Below, piece after piece: positions 28,066-59,800 of a stretch of DNA of 64,000 nt (within the stretch, counting starts at the first letter, position 1; the number at the start of each line of letters is the position of its first letter). The stretch is from Zeus faber. Lineage: Eukaryota > Chordata > Actinopteri > Zeiformes > Zeidae. Under the pieces are notes generated by a model, which was given only the letters and a program-made list of their open reading frames with translations, was not told the origin of the DNA and made no database searches. The stretch spans positions 6,824,131 through 6,888,130 of the forward strand of contig OY482853.1 of the NCBI GenBank assembly GCA_960531495.1, read 5' to 3'. The translations under genes were made by a program, and so were the position numbers.

Positions 28066-31000
28066 TCAGCGCGGCGTGGCGATGATCTGGCAACTGCGGG
28101 GCAGGTTGGTGAAGCCGCTGTACTCCGGACTCAGGTCCATGGAGTCGGGGCCTCCGGGACAGGAGAAGGAGAAACGCTGCAGCAGAGAAACCAGGAAGAG
28201 GAACAGCTCCATCCGAGCCAGGGACTGTCCGACACACTCCCTCTTCCCTGAGGAGACACGCCCACATAACTTAGTTGGTCTGTGGATCGTTCATGAGCCT
28301 ATTTTTCTGCAGTACTATAGTAATGTTACTGTATTCCGCTGAGTTGCAATTTACCACCACTAGGGGTGGAGTCTTGTCTATTCATTTCTCAACTCTATGG
28401 CTAAGGTTGAGGCCTTTTATTGTAATAAAGTGGGTTTTTTTTTTTTTTGCTCAGTGTTCATGGGGGCCTTTCACAACGACCCATTTTCGAAAAGGAGATT
28501 CAACATATATGTATATTTTTTTTAACGGTTGCCCTGCTGGACTGCATCCAAGCACAGCAAGAAGCTCCAGCAGAGTGGTATGTTTCTCAAAGCACGGATC
28601 AAGCACATTTTGATAAGGCCTATCGTTTAAAAGGAAATACCTGCTGAGAAGGGCAGAAAAGCAGGGTTTTTCTTGAAGTTGCCGTTGTGGTCCAGGAAGT
28701 GCTGGGGATTGAAGGACCAGGGCGTGTCCCAGTGCTTCTCCCCTTTCAGAGCCGAGTGCAGCATGAGGATGATCACCGTGCCCTGTTGAGATAACACGTC
28801 AATCAATAATCTTTTTAAGCTAGTTGTACTTCAATGTAATATAAGCAAGTCTTGTCTGTCCTGACCCATTTTCACAGTTACCTTAGGAATCGTATAGCCC
28901 TTGAAGGCAATGTCTTTTGTGGCATAGTGAGGAACAGCGAGGGGGATGATGTCCAGGAAACGCTGAACCTCGTGGATGACGGCATCTGTGTATGGGAGGG
29001 ACTTCCTGTCCTCCATGTTGGGACAGCGCTCGTGTCCAATCTGAGTGTTGATCTCATGCTGCATTTGCTCTGTGGGTGAAAGATGAAATATATATATTTT
29101 TAACTACAAAGTAGATTACAGCAGCCAGTCATGAGTATCTTTTGCATCGATTGCTCTGATTTGCAACAGGTGGACAGCCACCCCTGATCCCGGGGTCACC
29201 GCCGCCACACCACATAATTATTGGCAGTTCTTCAGGATACGTACCCTGGATTTTAGGGTATTTAATGAGCACGCTCAGGGCATATCTGATGGTTGAACTG
29301 GTGGTCTCTGTGCCTGCCAGGTACAGATTCAGTACCGTTGACACCAAGTTTTCCTGGTTAAACTCAGTGCTGGGGTTGTCCTCCTCCTGAAATATAAGTG
29401 TTCAGTATTGATCATTTGAATTTAACCAATTTATAAAAATATTCCTAACAACTGTTTTTGAACATGTGAGACACAGGTTAGGCAACAAATGTGTACAATT
29501 TTATTTTTTATTTTTTTAATGCTAAAACACACATTGAAAGGACCATTTCTGTTGACACACTGATACTCCAGAAACAGCTTGACTACAGTTCCCGATGTCA
29601 GAATGTATTTAGTGCAGCGTGGAAATGCCATCTGACCTGAATGAGTCTGGTGAGAAAGCAGTCAATGTAGTCTCTCTGGGAGCCGGGGTTCAACGTCTCA
29701 CGGTGCTCCTGGATCTTGGCCTTAATGAATTCTCTGATCTCTTCCACTTGGGCGAAAACAGTGCGGTGTTTGCCCGGGAAATACTCGATTAGCCAGGGGA
29801 GGCTGTTGTACAACTACGGTAAAAAGGTGTTAAAGTGACTTGGGGAGTGCTTTCACACATGTAATGTACTTCAGTATAATTCAAGGCATTCAAAACAAAT
29901 GTTTTACTTTTTAAAGGAATATTTAATCTTCTTTAATTTAGAAAGCAGTGCATGAAGGATGGTGCCAATACCAATGACCATTTTACACAGCAAGCATGTG
30001 GTAATGTCTCTTAAGTTTATCCCTGGAATGGAATAAAGCCCTCTTTATAGCTGATTGTCCTGATGAACAATACCTTATAGAAAGGTATTTTTGTTCAGTG
30101 CATTGAATATTCCCAAAATATTGACCCTACAAGTTGGAACAGTAGACTAGCCAGCATGAAAGAAAGAATACCTCACTGTGATAAAACTAAGTGAATCAGA
30201 GTCTGTTTCATCGTTATCTCTTTCTTTTAATTCCTCAGCACCACCAGGTCTTACCTGGCCCAAAGAACTGCTGATGAACCGTGCAATTCCATTAATGGCT
30301 TGGAGTAGGTGGAGGAATTGGTCGTCGTCATAGCTGAAGCGCTGGCCGAACACCAGGCAGCAGATCACGTTGGAGACGGTGCAGCTCAGGTAGAAAGTTG
30401 GGTCGAAGGGCGTGCCTGGAGGAACGGAGGATCAGTGTGTGTATTTACATTACGTCACACTGATGTTTTAAAATGGCAAACAACTAAAAACACTGAGATC
30501 ATGCATGATTTTCATTCTCTGACAGTATTTAGGCTGGCACAAGATTATGAACTCAAGGTTTGGGCTTGGATCGAAAAAGCTGAAAGAGATGCACACCTTT
30601 GAATGTTTCTATGCGGGCCACCAGGTGCCTGCTCTCCTCCTGGATCCACTGCTCCATCCCCTTGCGTCCCATCCCAAAGTCTTTGAGCGAAGTCAGGGTG
30701 AAGTGACGCAGCTGCCGCCAGCGCTCCCCATTACTGATGCCCAAACCTGACGGGGCAAGAGTTTGGAAGAATTAGGAAGAGCAGCCAAATATTAAAAAAA
30801 GACATCTCCTTATAAAATCTTGACAAAAATGAAATTGACCACAGGTGCGGAGATGGGAGGGTTTGAGGAGCCACATCTGACCTAGATCTAGGTGATTGGG
30901 TCAGGGTGGCTGTATACCTATTGCTCATTCGTTGGGCTTACAAGCAACAGGTTAAAACCCCTCATCTTCACACTCATCCAGGATAAGAGCCCTGTCATGA

Positions 31001-33417
31001 CATGTTCTATCTGCACTGGTTGGTGAAGATGTGGCCGGACTGGTGGTCTGGGTGGTGGCGCCCGCTCCTTTACCTGAGTTGAGCTGGCCTGTTTCCGGGG
31101 GTGGGGGTGGGGGACGTGCTCCCGGGAGTACCTGGAGCTGGCGTCCGTGTGTTGGTTCGGGGTGTGGTTGTGGGTTCTGGGGCTCGGGTTGGGGGTGGGG
31201 GGTGTGGGTCGCTGGTTTGGGTTTCAGCCCTGGCTGGTTCGGGTTTCGGTGCCGTCTGCCGCCCTCTGTTCTGTAGTCCGCATGCTGGGCGGCTGGGGGC
31301 TGACCAGGGGCCTGATGGGGGCGCGGAGCAGCCGGACATAGTGGAGGCGCATGGCGGACCACTCTGCGCCCTTGGCAGATCGCTGTTGGTTGGCTGCCAC
31401 CAGGTCCAGGAGGTGAGGTCTGCGTGGTTGCTCCCCGGCTTGATGCGCCCCTGGATCGATCCGGTCGTGACTCGCCTATCTCTCCCAGTGCCAAAACTCA
31501 TACTCAGCACATACACTACACAATAGACCGAGGGCTTTGCGGGATGGGCGGGGTGCAGGCTATGTGGGTGGGGATGCGGCGGGCAGCTGCCATCTTGCCT
31601 GTCACGCTCCTGCCCAAGCATGCTTCTCGTCCGTCCCAAAATTTTAATCCCACTCACATTAGCTTAGAACACAAACATTCGCACACCAATCCTACCCCAA
31701 ACAACACTCCATCGGAGCAGGGTCTGCGGGACAGGAGGGGTGCGAGTGATTCGGGTTCGACTTGCCTGAAGGACTCGCACCCCCAACCCCGCAATTTTAA
31801 CTGCAACTACCAACAGCACACATTGAGCACTGGGGTTTTTTTTTTCGGGGGTCGGTGTGGGGGCGTGGTTGGCTGGGGAGTGGTTGGGTGGGTCCCCCCT
31901 CCCGGCCTTGCTGGAGTCCTGACGGCTTGCGCCTGGTGGCTTGGGTTTGTGCTGCGACCTGGTGGGGCTGCGGAGAGCGTGCCGGGTGCCTTCCAGGGCG
32001 CCTGGGGGGACTGCTTGCTGTTGTGGGTTGTGGTGTGGGGGGCGGCTGTCGGCCTTTTGCTTCTGCGGCGCGACTTCTCTGCGGGCTTCCCCCTTGTGCG
32101 GGGCGGGCATGGGGGTCCTGCCGGCTCACCGGGGCGGGCGGCTCAGGCGGGGTGTCGGTCTGTCGCCGTGGGGCCGTGCCTTGGTGGTGGTTCTCTATAG
32201 AGTTATTGCAGCAGTTCTTGGTGATTTAAGAATTAATAATGAGTTGCATTGCAGGTTGAGAACTTGAACTCCACTTGCAGACTAACTCTGTCCTGGATGC
32301 AATGGCATACAAATACTCTGTGGTGTATGTCCAGCATGCTGACAGCACAGGTTAAAAAATATATTTATAAAAAAATTAATTAATTTTAAAAAAGAAGACG
32401 TGGCGGGACTTGGCTGTTGCAGGGGCTGCTTGGAGGGGTGGCCTGGTTGCTGGTCTGCCGGATGGTCTCGGCGTTGGCTGCTGGGCAGAGGAGCTAGCCG
32501 CAGACGGTTACCCGTCGTGATTACTGCAGCTGCTTCTGCCCAGATCCTCCGCCGCACCCCTAGGTGCTGCTGCTGCCAGTCAGGAACCTGTTGCTTGTTA
32601 GCCCACCTAATGAGCAAAAGGCATGCAGCCACCCTGACCCGATCACCTAGATCTAGGTCAGGTGTGGCCGCTCAAACCATCCCATCCCATCTCCATACTA
32701 CAACCACTCCCTGTAAACTGGGAATGGAATGTAAAACAAATAACCTCATTGTTCGCTCAAATGTTTTTATTTATAAGCTGATATTTTGATGAAAATACCT
32801 TCTCTGGGGAGTGTTTAAGTATTACTTTAAACAATATTTTAAAAAAGGTTCCTGGAAATGATATGAAGTGACTGGAAAGGGATATGTGTGTACGTTTTTG
32901 TGTTATTATAGGAATGGTATAATTAGAATGAATGCAAGGCAAAAATATGATTAGTCTGGATGTAAAGAGATGTTTTGTGACTTAATGGAATTAATTTGCG
33001 TACCATAGCCCCTGGTAGCTTTGAATAGGATGGGGAAAGGCGCTCTGCCTGTGAAGTCGTCTGCCTGGCCCACCAGTGCCTCCTTCAAAGTGTCATACCC
33101 CACCAAAACCACAGTCCGCTGCATACCCAGGTACACTGTGAACACTGGGCCATACCGCTCACTGAGCTGCAGACAAAACACGTAAAAAGAAATACACCAT
33201 AAAAAACCCTTTGTGTTTTGTTGAGTCATTTCATTGCATAACTCACCTTGCAGAAGCTTTTGAAATGAGCGTTGGAGTCCAGCTGCAACAGGTTTCCAAT
33301 TAGAGGGAGAGCGGCAGGCCCTGGGGGCAGGGAGACCCTACCCCTGTTCCTCGTGGTATACACCCAGAGCAGAGCCAGGATCAACCCTGCTAAGATCAAG
33401 GTGCCAGAGATCTCCAT
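28066..33417 (-). CDS. cyp2y: Cytochrome P450 family 2 protein, copy B (complete, 9 exons)
   Basis: Tandem paralogue of copy A with the same exon plan. Exons in transcript order: 33247-33417, 33004-33166, 30597-30746, 30255-30415, 29637-29813, 29245-29386, 28882-29069, 28641-28782, 28066-28247; lengths 171, 163, 150, 161, 177, 142, 188, 142, 182 give 491 aa. Seen: anchor [20 protein letters not shown], hinge [13 protein letters not shown]-helix AGTETTSST, ExxR in IHEVQR, haem loop FSAGKRECVG with Cys about 436. It has one more residue than copy A in exon 8 (FLDHNGNF against FLDNGNF). Intron 2 is enlarged by an inverted-repeat element at 30844-32699. A minus-strand TATAAA lies 126 bases upstream of the ATG. 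The CYP2Y name rests on the same inference as copy A; the substrate is unknown. Confidence 0.9.
30844..32699. mobile_element. Unclassified element with about 110-base terminal inverted repeats
   Basis: Left end about 30844-30953 and right end about 32585-32699 are inverted copies sharing GGAGATGGGA, GACCTAGATCTAGGTGAT, GGGTCAGGGTGGCTG and ACAAGCAACAGGTT, with scattered differences. The 1.63 kb interior is unusually GC-rich. Its open frames are proline-, glycine- and tryptophan-rich low-complexity strings with no recognisable transposase. I could not define a clear target duplication. It lies wholly inside intron 2 of P450 copy B. Confidence 0.75.
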
Positions 33418-33542
33418 AGTGTTTTAAATACACCACACCGCCGTTGGATTCTGATTCCGTGCTGGTGAGTTTCCCCCGATATTCAGCTTTTGACTTCTCA
33501 GCCTGAGCCTTTATGTTAGAGAGCTGGTTTGGTATTATTACA

Positions 33543-33548
33543 TTTATA
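33543..33548 (-). promoter_or_regulatory. TATA box candidate of P450 copy B
   Basis: TTTATA on the plus strand reads TATAAA on the minus strand, within CTTATAAATG. It is 126 bases upstream of the copy B start codon, which would leave a 5' leader of roughly 95-100 bases. Copy A shows no such motif. Confidence 0.5.
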
Positions 33549-34049
33549 AGGGAGCCAACTGAGGCGTTATCAGGGCAGAGGTGGACATGTGACCTTTTTT
33601 TTTTTTTTTTAGGTACACTTTAGTGCACCTTCACCGAGTTCCGAGCTTTGAGGTGGCTGGAGGCCAAACTGACCAGGCAGGATAGAGTTGTGACGAAACC
33701 TCCCCCAGTATGAACTGCTCACAACAAGACAGACAAGCAAAAACGTCTGCAGGAGTAGAGTGAAGTGAATTGATCGTCTGGAGCTTGGCGGATCAGATGT
33801 GTTGTGCATTGATCGGACTGACACGATCGTTCATCTGCATACAGTCCCATTCTGATCGGTCCTGCCTGATGGCCTTCTTGATTGTTATGGACAATTTTAT
33901 TGGTTAATGGATTATTAATGTATGTTGTGGTGAATGCTGTGATTGTCGTCATCATTGTTTTGTTGTCTTGCACCAAAATGTCCCTCGTGGCTTAAGAAGT
34001 ATCTAACTGAATGGGCCAAGCGAGCACAACATATCAAGTGATATTACAT

Positions 34050-34870
34050 GTTGTAAGTACTGTAAGTACTGGGGATGTGGCTGGGGGAGGGGACCTCATG
34101 GAGGGGGTACAGGTGGAAGGGGGGAGGAGAGCGTCTCCCTGGGGGACTCCTTCACCCCCCTTGGCAAGTGACGGGTACGAGCGGACGCTGAGGCCCCCTG
34201 CTTCCCCCAACACCATGACCTATTCTTAGGCCGACCTGGTATGATCACTTTTTGTTTTTATTGTTTCGTTGTTTTCTGGTTGCAGTAAGTGGTTTGGGTT
34301 GTTGTTTTTTTTCTTTGCCTGGATTGTTTTGTCAGCTTTTTTTTACATGTCACATGAATTCTTTGTGTGTCGTCACGATTAATGCATGGGGGATGAGGTA
34401 CGCTGTCAAGAGGAGGGCAGTTTCTGATTTTGTTGAGGGTTTGGGTTGCACAATTTGTTTGGTGCAAGAGGTGCAAAAAATGTTGACCTGGGGAGGGGGG
34501 CAGACACTAGTGGAGAATGTGTCAAGGGTGGGCACCGGTCGGTTCCGTGGTTGGTTTCCCCCACGTGACGTAACGCCCCAGGGGGGGGGGTCGCGAGGAG
34601 GCTGGATTCTTTTTTCCGTTTGAGGTCTTTGGGCGTCGTCTGGGCGGATGCCCCTTGTCTTTTTCTTGGATCATGATGGGGCTCCTCTTTCAGGTGCGAA
34701 TGTCCATTTGCGGAGGCGGTATGGGCGAGGGCAGGAGTCGTGCTTAGCAGGGTAAGGAAGGAACAGGGCAGACAGGGAGATTAGGACGACACTCGCGCTT
34801 CCCTCGGGTGCCGGTGGTGGTTTATGGTTTGGTCGATGGTTCTGTGACATCATTTGAATATGATTTGACG
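34050..34870 (+). mobile_element. Non-LTR retrotransposon (LINE) 5' fragment with endonuclease start
   Basis: A plus-strand frame around 34340-34480 reads LCVVTINAWGMRYAVKRRAV and LGCTICLVQEV. This is the first strand and helix of an AP-type endonuclease, as in LINE ORF2 (typical form: TLNVNGLR, KRR, CLLQE). The frame ends at about 34621. No reverse transcriptase follows, so the copy is truncated and inactive. Confidence 0.6.
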
Positions 34871-34919
34871 CGTGGTGAGTAAGTCTTGCTTTTGAAACAA
34901 AACAAATAAATGATTAAAT

Positions 34920-35760
34920 AACACCACTCGTGTATTTCCCTATCGGGCGATCGCCGCCCTCTCCATCTCTTGTAGCGTCGCCGACGTCCCGCGTCCGGGT
35001 TACGCCCCCGCCGCGGACCAACGGGAGAGCGGGGCGGGTGTTTCGTTCGGGAAACGCGGACGGCACCGGGAAAAAAAAAAACTAAAAGAAAAACAAAAAA
35101 ACGAGGCGCGCACGTTACAGACGGCGCGGCGGCTGCGTCACAAAAACAAAGCAGTCGCCAACGTTTTTGACAACCTGATCAGCCGGAGAGCGGCTGCAGG
35201 CTACGCGGGCTGTACATGTGACCAGTCAGACTGAGTCAACAAAGTCTCACCTTGAGTGAACTTTGTTCCCGGGTTAGCGGCCAGCCGGTAACGGCCGAGA
35301 GTTCCGACGACACGGTAAACGGTTTGATAAAAGGGCCACGTGTCAATGACTGTACCAGCCTTGTCTGTACAAACACCGTGGATCCCCCCCCCCCTATCAG
35401 GTGTTTATCCACCGCCCGCAGTTTCCCCGTTGCACCATCATATGGATACGTTTTGTGTGTGTATATAATTGTTAAACATTCGTCGGACAACGTCGGGAAC
35501 GCACTTTTTTTTTTTTTTTAATATATATAAACAACGCCTGTGTACTGCTCACCATCGGGTCTAAATTGTCCACGAAGACGAATGAAGTCCATAGTTAGAG
35601 ATAACAAAGTCCAAACGACAACAGGCAGGTGCATAAAGTTCAGTCTTGAGGTTTGACTCTTGAAAAACTGACGCGTTTTCACCGCGCGGCGTCAAAAGAG
35701 CGGGTCTCGGGGCGAATGACGTCATTGTGACGTCAGAGGCCCCTTGAAGAAAATAAACCG
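34920..35760. promoter_or_regulatory. CpG-rich promoter-like segment with two CRE motifs
   Basis: G+C- and CG-rich, with a GC box in GAGCGGGGCGGGTG near 35025. Two full CRE palindromes TGACGTCA lie at 35717-35724 and 35728-35735. Minus-strand donor-like sites follow: CGATG then GTGAGC near 35552, and CTCAAG then GTGAGA near 35250. It sits between the por 3' end and P450 copy B. No downstream exons of a separate gene could be identified, so its gene is unknown. Confidence 0.45.
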
Positions 35761-35769
35761 ATTTTTGCA

Positions 35770-36654
35770 TTTGTGAAAAGATGATTGACGACGGACATCG
35801 TTCACATTTTATTAATCAAAAAGGCATGCCTAGATATATTAAAATAATTGCATAATCAATCGGAATGAAGCAAACAAACAAAAAAAAAAAAACCACCAAA
35901 AAATAAAAATAAAAAAGACAGGATCGCTTGATGGTTGATTAACGATGACATCATTGCTGCACTCTCCATATGGTTTCATATTCACATGGCATCACTGATA
36001 CAAACATTGGTACTCTGGGGCAGAGGGGGATATTAGCAGACCAACAGAAGTGAGTTGGATGTGGTTGGGCAGTGATGATATTCTCTTTACATAGTTAAAC
36101 ACACGTCGTTATTATACACAAAAAGGAGATTGGTAGACAGAAGTAGCAACTTGACATCTGAGTATTGAGTTCATACAATAAACCCATTTTATTATCTTGT
36201 TGAAATATATCCAAACCATAAGACTTACAGTCACGGATCAATATTTTATAAACATTTAAAAAAGGCACCCAATCATATTTCTTTTAATAGTCAAATATCA
36301 ATATTTTATAAACATTTCAAAAAGGCACCTAATCATATTTGTTTTAATCAGTGTTAATCACAAAATTGTCTGTAGTCATTGGTCATCACTATAGTTCCAC
36401 TATACCCCCACAAGAATCATTAGTTACATATAATTGCATCACAACGTTTTGTGCTCTTTTAAAGGTAAATAATAAAAATAGAGAGCAATTTATGCATTTA
36501 AGGCAAATAGCCTTGTAAAAATACAAAGTTAAATAAACATACCCATGTCACCAGTTTGATGCACCCTAACCATTCATGTTGCTTTGTTATGCTAAGGAAA
36601 TTGGATCAGATAATGTATACTAAATAAACTTCTGCTACTCCAAGAGAATGTCAA

Positions 36655-36717
<63 letters not shown>

Positions 36718-36880
36718 TCTAGACCTGGGTTTGGCTCAAGGACCAAGGCTTGTTGTTATGTGCATTCTTAAATACCAAGCCCATCATTTATTCAAGGTTA
36801 TGATGCACAATTTCACAAACAGTATTTGTTGGAGTTTGGAGTATTCACAGACGCAGCTGAGGTAGGGCTCAACCAAATCC
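35770..36880. other. AT-rich spacer downstream of por
   Basis: No coding exon seen. It contains a roughly 60-base tandem duplication at 36239-36353 (units starting AATATTTTATAAACATTT) and a (TA)n run at 36658-36708. Confidence 0.7.
36658..36708. repeat. (TA)n microsatellite
   Basis: Perfect TA run of about 50 bases, just downstream of the por 3' end. Confidence 0.97.
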
Positions 36881-36883
36881 ACC

Positions 36884-36889
36884 TTTATT
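36884..36889 (-). promoter_or_regulatory. por: Candidate por polyadenylation signal
   Basis: TTTATT on the plus strand is AATAAA on the minus strand, about 130 bases beyond the por stop codon. Confidence 0.45.
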
Positions 36890-37019
36890 TCTACATCATG
36901 GAGCTCATGTTGGGTAAATGCTTAGTGACATCTGTTGAATGACCAGCTCAGTCCAGATAAAAATAAAGAAAAGCAAGGTAAGCATAAATGCTGACTTGGT
37001 GAGGTTAGATTTAAGGTTT

Positions 37020-56891
<19,872 letters not shown>

Positions 56892-58936
56892 GTTTGCACT
56901 CTGGAGGGGAAATAGACAAATAAGTAAAAGACAAGGCTTTGTTGATTTGACTGATTTGTGCCGTGTAGACATTGAAGATGCTCTGCAACGAGATTATTTA
57001 GTCACTTTTCTCGATAAACATGACATAAGGAAAGCACAACATCATATCCAATTTTAGGGCTGCCCGCTGAAAGTCCACAAGTCGAATAATCAGTCGAAAG
57101 CGCGTCAGTCAACCAAGATTCTTTAAGTCGAGCAGCGTTTTTTCTATTTTGTCAGCCAGTGTGCATTACAATGACAAGATAATGCACAGGGTTAACATAT
57201 CAATGAGGATTTATACATACATTTTTGTATGCATGAAACGTCTGCATCCAGACACAGGCGCGAACACGACTCTCTGTGCGCCACGATCCCCGTCATCTAC
57301 CGAACGTCATCTATGGGGCATGGAGGAACGGGGCATGTGTAATCATTACGATTTTAATGGTACTATCACTCTTACCGACACTGCTTATCAATCCGGTAGT
57401 TTAAAGGTACTCTTCACAGTTCTTTTTCATTTTTTAAGAGAAAAAGATAAAGTAAATTAGGAGCAGAATGAACACTTCTTTATTCTCTGCGCATTCTGCA
57501 TGGCGGGGGGGCGATTGAGGCGTAATCTGCGCTGTCGCCTCCCCGTGCGTGTGAGAGCCACGCAGAGGGAGCCAGCCCCGCCCCCCTCGTGCATATCTCT
57601 GGTGATGGAGTAGGAGAAAGAGATGCCTCTTCTGATACTTGTGAAAATGCTTCTTAGACGAATATCTTAATCGTATTGCAAGTTAGAAACGGGTTGTATA
57701 ACCTAAATAAATAGAAAATCTATTTTGCTAATTTATCTCCAATACCGTTAACAGTGCCGGTAACATCGGAGATTATGGAAACTATTACTGAATAATTTAG
57801 CCCTGCAGCCCGTGTAATTCCGTTCCTCCGTGCCAAATCCGATTGACAGACTGAATAAGGAGTCAGTACAGCCCTATCCAGTTTATAAGCAAACACCATT
57901 AAGAGATGCTACAAATATCCCCCAGCATAGTTCAGGTAATAGATCCAGTATAAACTAACATTACATGAACGGATCAACAACAGCTAACTCTACAGGCCTT
58001 TTTCCCCCTCATTTAATTGTAATTTTAATTTTTTTATTTTGAATATCAGGTATCACATTTCCAACATAACCATTCATCTATAATACAAAGGGGAATGCTG
58101 AGATGCAGCAATTTCATAACTTTTCACAAAAACTTTCAGATTCAGGGGCTCGTGGTCGAATGAACTGTTGGCGGTCCGTGGCTTAATTAAAAATAATCTG
58201 CAATTAAATCTTTTTTTTGGTCTCAAATTTAGTATTAAATACCTCGCACCGTATGTTTCTTTAAAAAAAAAAAAAACATCTAGGCATACCTCTCAAATAA
58301 AAAGTTTTGACAAAAAGAAAAACACATGACACATTTACTTCCTATCCAAATCTTTTTTTTATTTGTGGCTCAGACATATAAAAGGGATGCCTTACTTCAG
58401 GATCAAAGATCCTTTGCGATTAACAATGCAATTTGATTGATAACCCAGGCATATATTTAACTACCATACATTCATTATTTTGTGTTTATGTGCAGATTGT
58501 AGTTTAATTTGCCAATGAGTTCTACCACGAACCTGTTGTTTCAAAAGGGTAGCCATGCCAACGTGGCTGAGTGATCTCCCCGCGGCCCAAAAGAGCAAAG
58601 CATTTCAATACAAGGCCTTGGCGATCACGTTGTTTGACTCAAAGGCGTTACAATGGGAATCGGGCAACACGTGTGCCTCACATCCACAGCGTATTTTGAG
58701 GCTGAAATAATCCCCCAATTCATTTCCCTCCAGGGACGAATGCGGCACACGCTCGTCAACCTATCGGTCGAACGCCGGGTTGGACGCGAAAGACCATTTG
58801 GCGGCGGTCACTGATTTATCTAAGTCTTGTTTGGTCAAGTCAATGGGTTACCAAAGGTCATTCAACTGCTATGTCTCAGACAGCTGCAGTTGCACACAGT
58901 TCATTTCAGATCAAATGTGTGTTAAAAAAAAAAAAG

Positions 58937-59062
58937 TATATATATATATGTATATATATATATATACACACACACACCTCATTTTATCATTTTAAGTCCT
59001 TGGAATGCAGCATCAACTATTCGTATGATAGATAGACAGATAGATAGATAGATAGATAGATA
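58937..59062. repeat. (TA)n/(CA)n and (GATA)n runs
   Basis: TA run passing into CA at 58937-58977, and a GATA array at 59026-59062, upstream of por coding exon 1 in its first intron. Confidence 0.9.
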
Positions 59063-59337
59063 TTGCGGGGTTAAGTAATTCCCTAAGTCATTTCATTTAA
59101 TGGTCATATGAGTAGAGGAGGGGAACCCAGTCATTTTCTCGCCATGTTCCAGGTGCATTTGTTTGGATTCAGAGCGATACTACAGCGCAAGTACACGACT
59201 CAATCGGGGCGCCGGACGGCTGCAGCACCGGCCGAAACGCTCAACGCCCGGTCAACTTGGCATTACGCACGTCGCTCTCCCCCCGGCGGGTGTTGCGCAT
59301 GGGTCAGTGCATTGAATCGGTGACAACGTGAACTTAC

Positions 59338-59800
59338 TTAGCAGCACATGTGGAGGAGGTAGCGCGCTAACCAGTAACAGACACCCAGCCCCCTCACATC
59401 ACTACTTGCGGGCGGACTACAGCTGCTTCCCTTTCGACACACAACCCCCCCCCCCCCCCCCGGGATAAACACCGGCTGTAAATACGTCCGCCACCCCTCT
59501 TTCATTCCGAGACGCTGACACGGACGGCGGCGGGGCACACTAAACGAAACGTCGGCGGCAGAGTCGGTCTTACCTCGGATGCTCCTCCGCCAGGCTGGTC
59601 CTCGCAATGCGGAAGGAAACTGTACGCCATGCGGGACCGTACCACCCGCGTCTTTGCGGGGAGGGGGGAGGGGCGTCCTCTCGTACGCAATCTTTTTTGC
59701 ACTACAGACCGTCGCGCGTTCTGCAGAATAACAGGAGCGGGTTTTACTCCGACGTCGATATTGTCACGCACCGTTAGCTTTCCGTGCGCGGCTACACGCC
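59338..59800 (-). promoter_or_regulatory. por: por 5' untranslated exon(s) and CpG-rich promoter region
   Basis: CG-rich sequence upstream of por contains two good minus-strand donors: GCATCCGAG then GTAAGACC (exon end 59574), and CTGCTAA then GTAAGTTC (exon end 59338). Either could end an untranslated first exon that splices to the exon carrying the ATG at 56891. A run of 18-19 C lies at about 59443-59461. No TATA box is evident. Confidence 0.5.

Noticed and set aside
31070-32200. Long open frames (up to 258 codons) on both strands
   Set aside because: Low-complexity Pro/Gly/Trp strings from GC-rich sequence inside the inverted-repeat element. Overlapping frames on both strands are all open because stop codons are rare at this composition.
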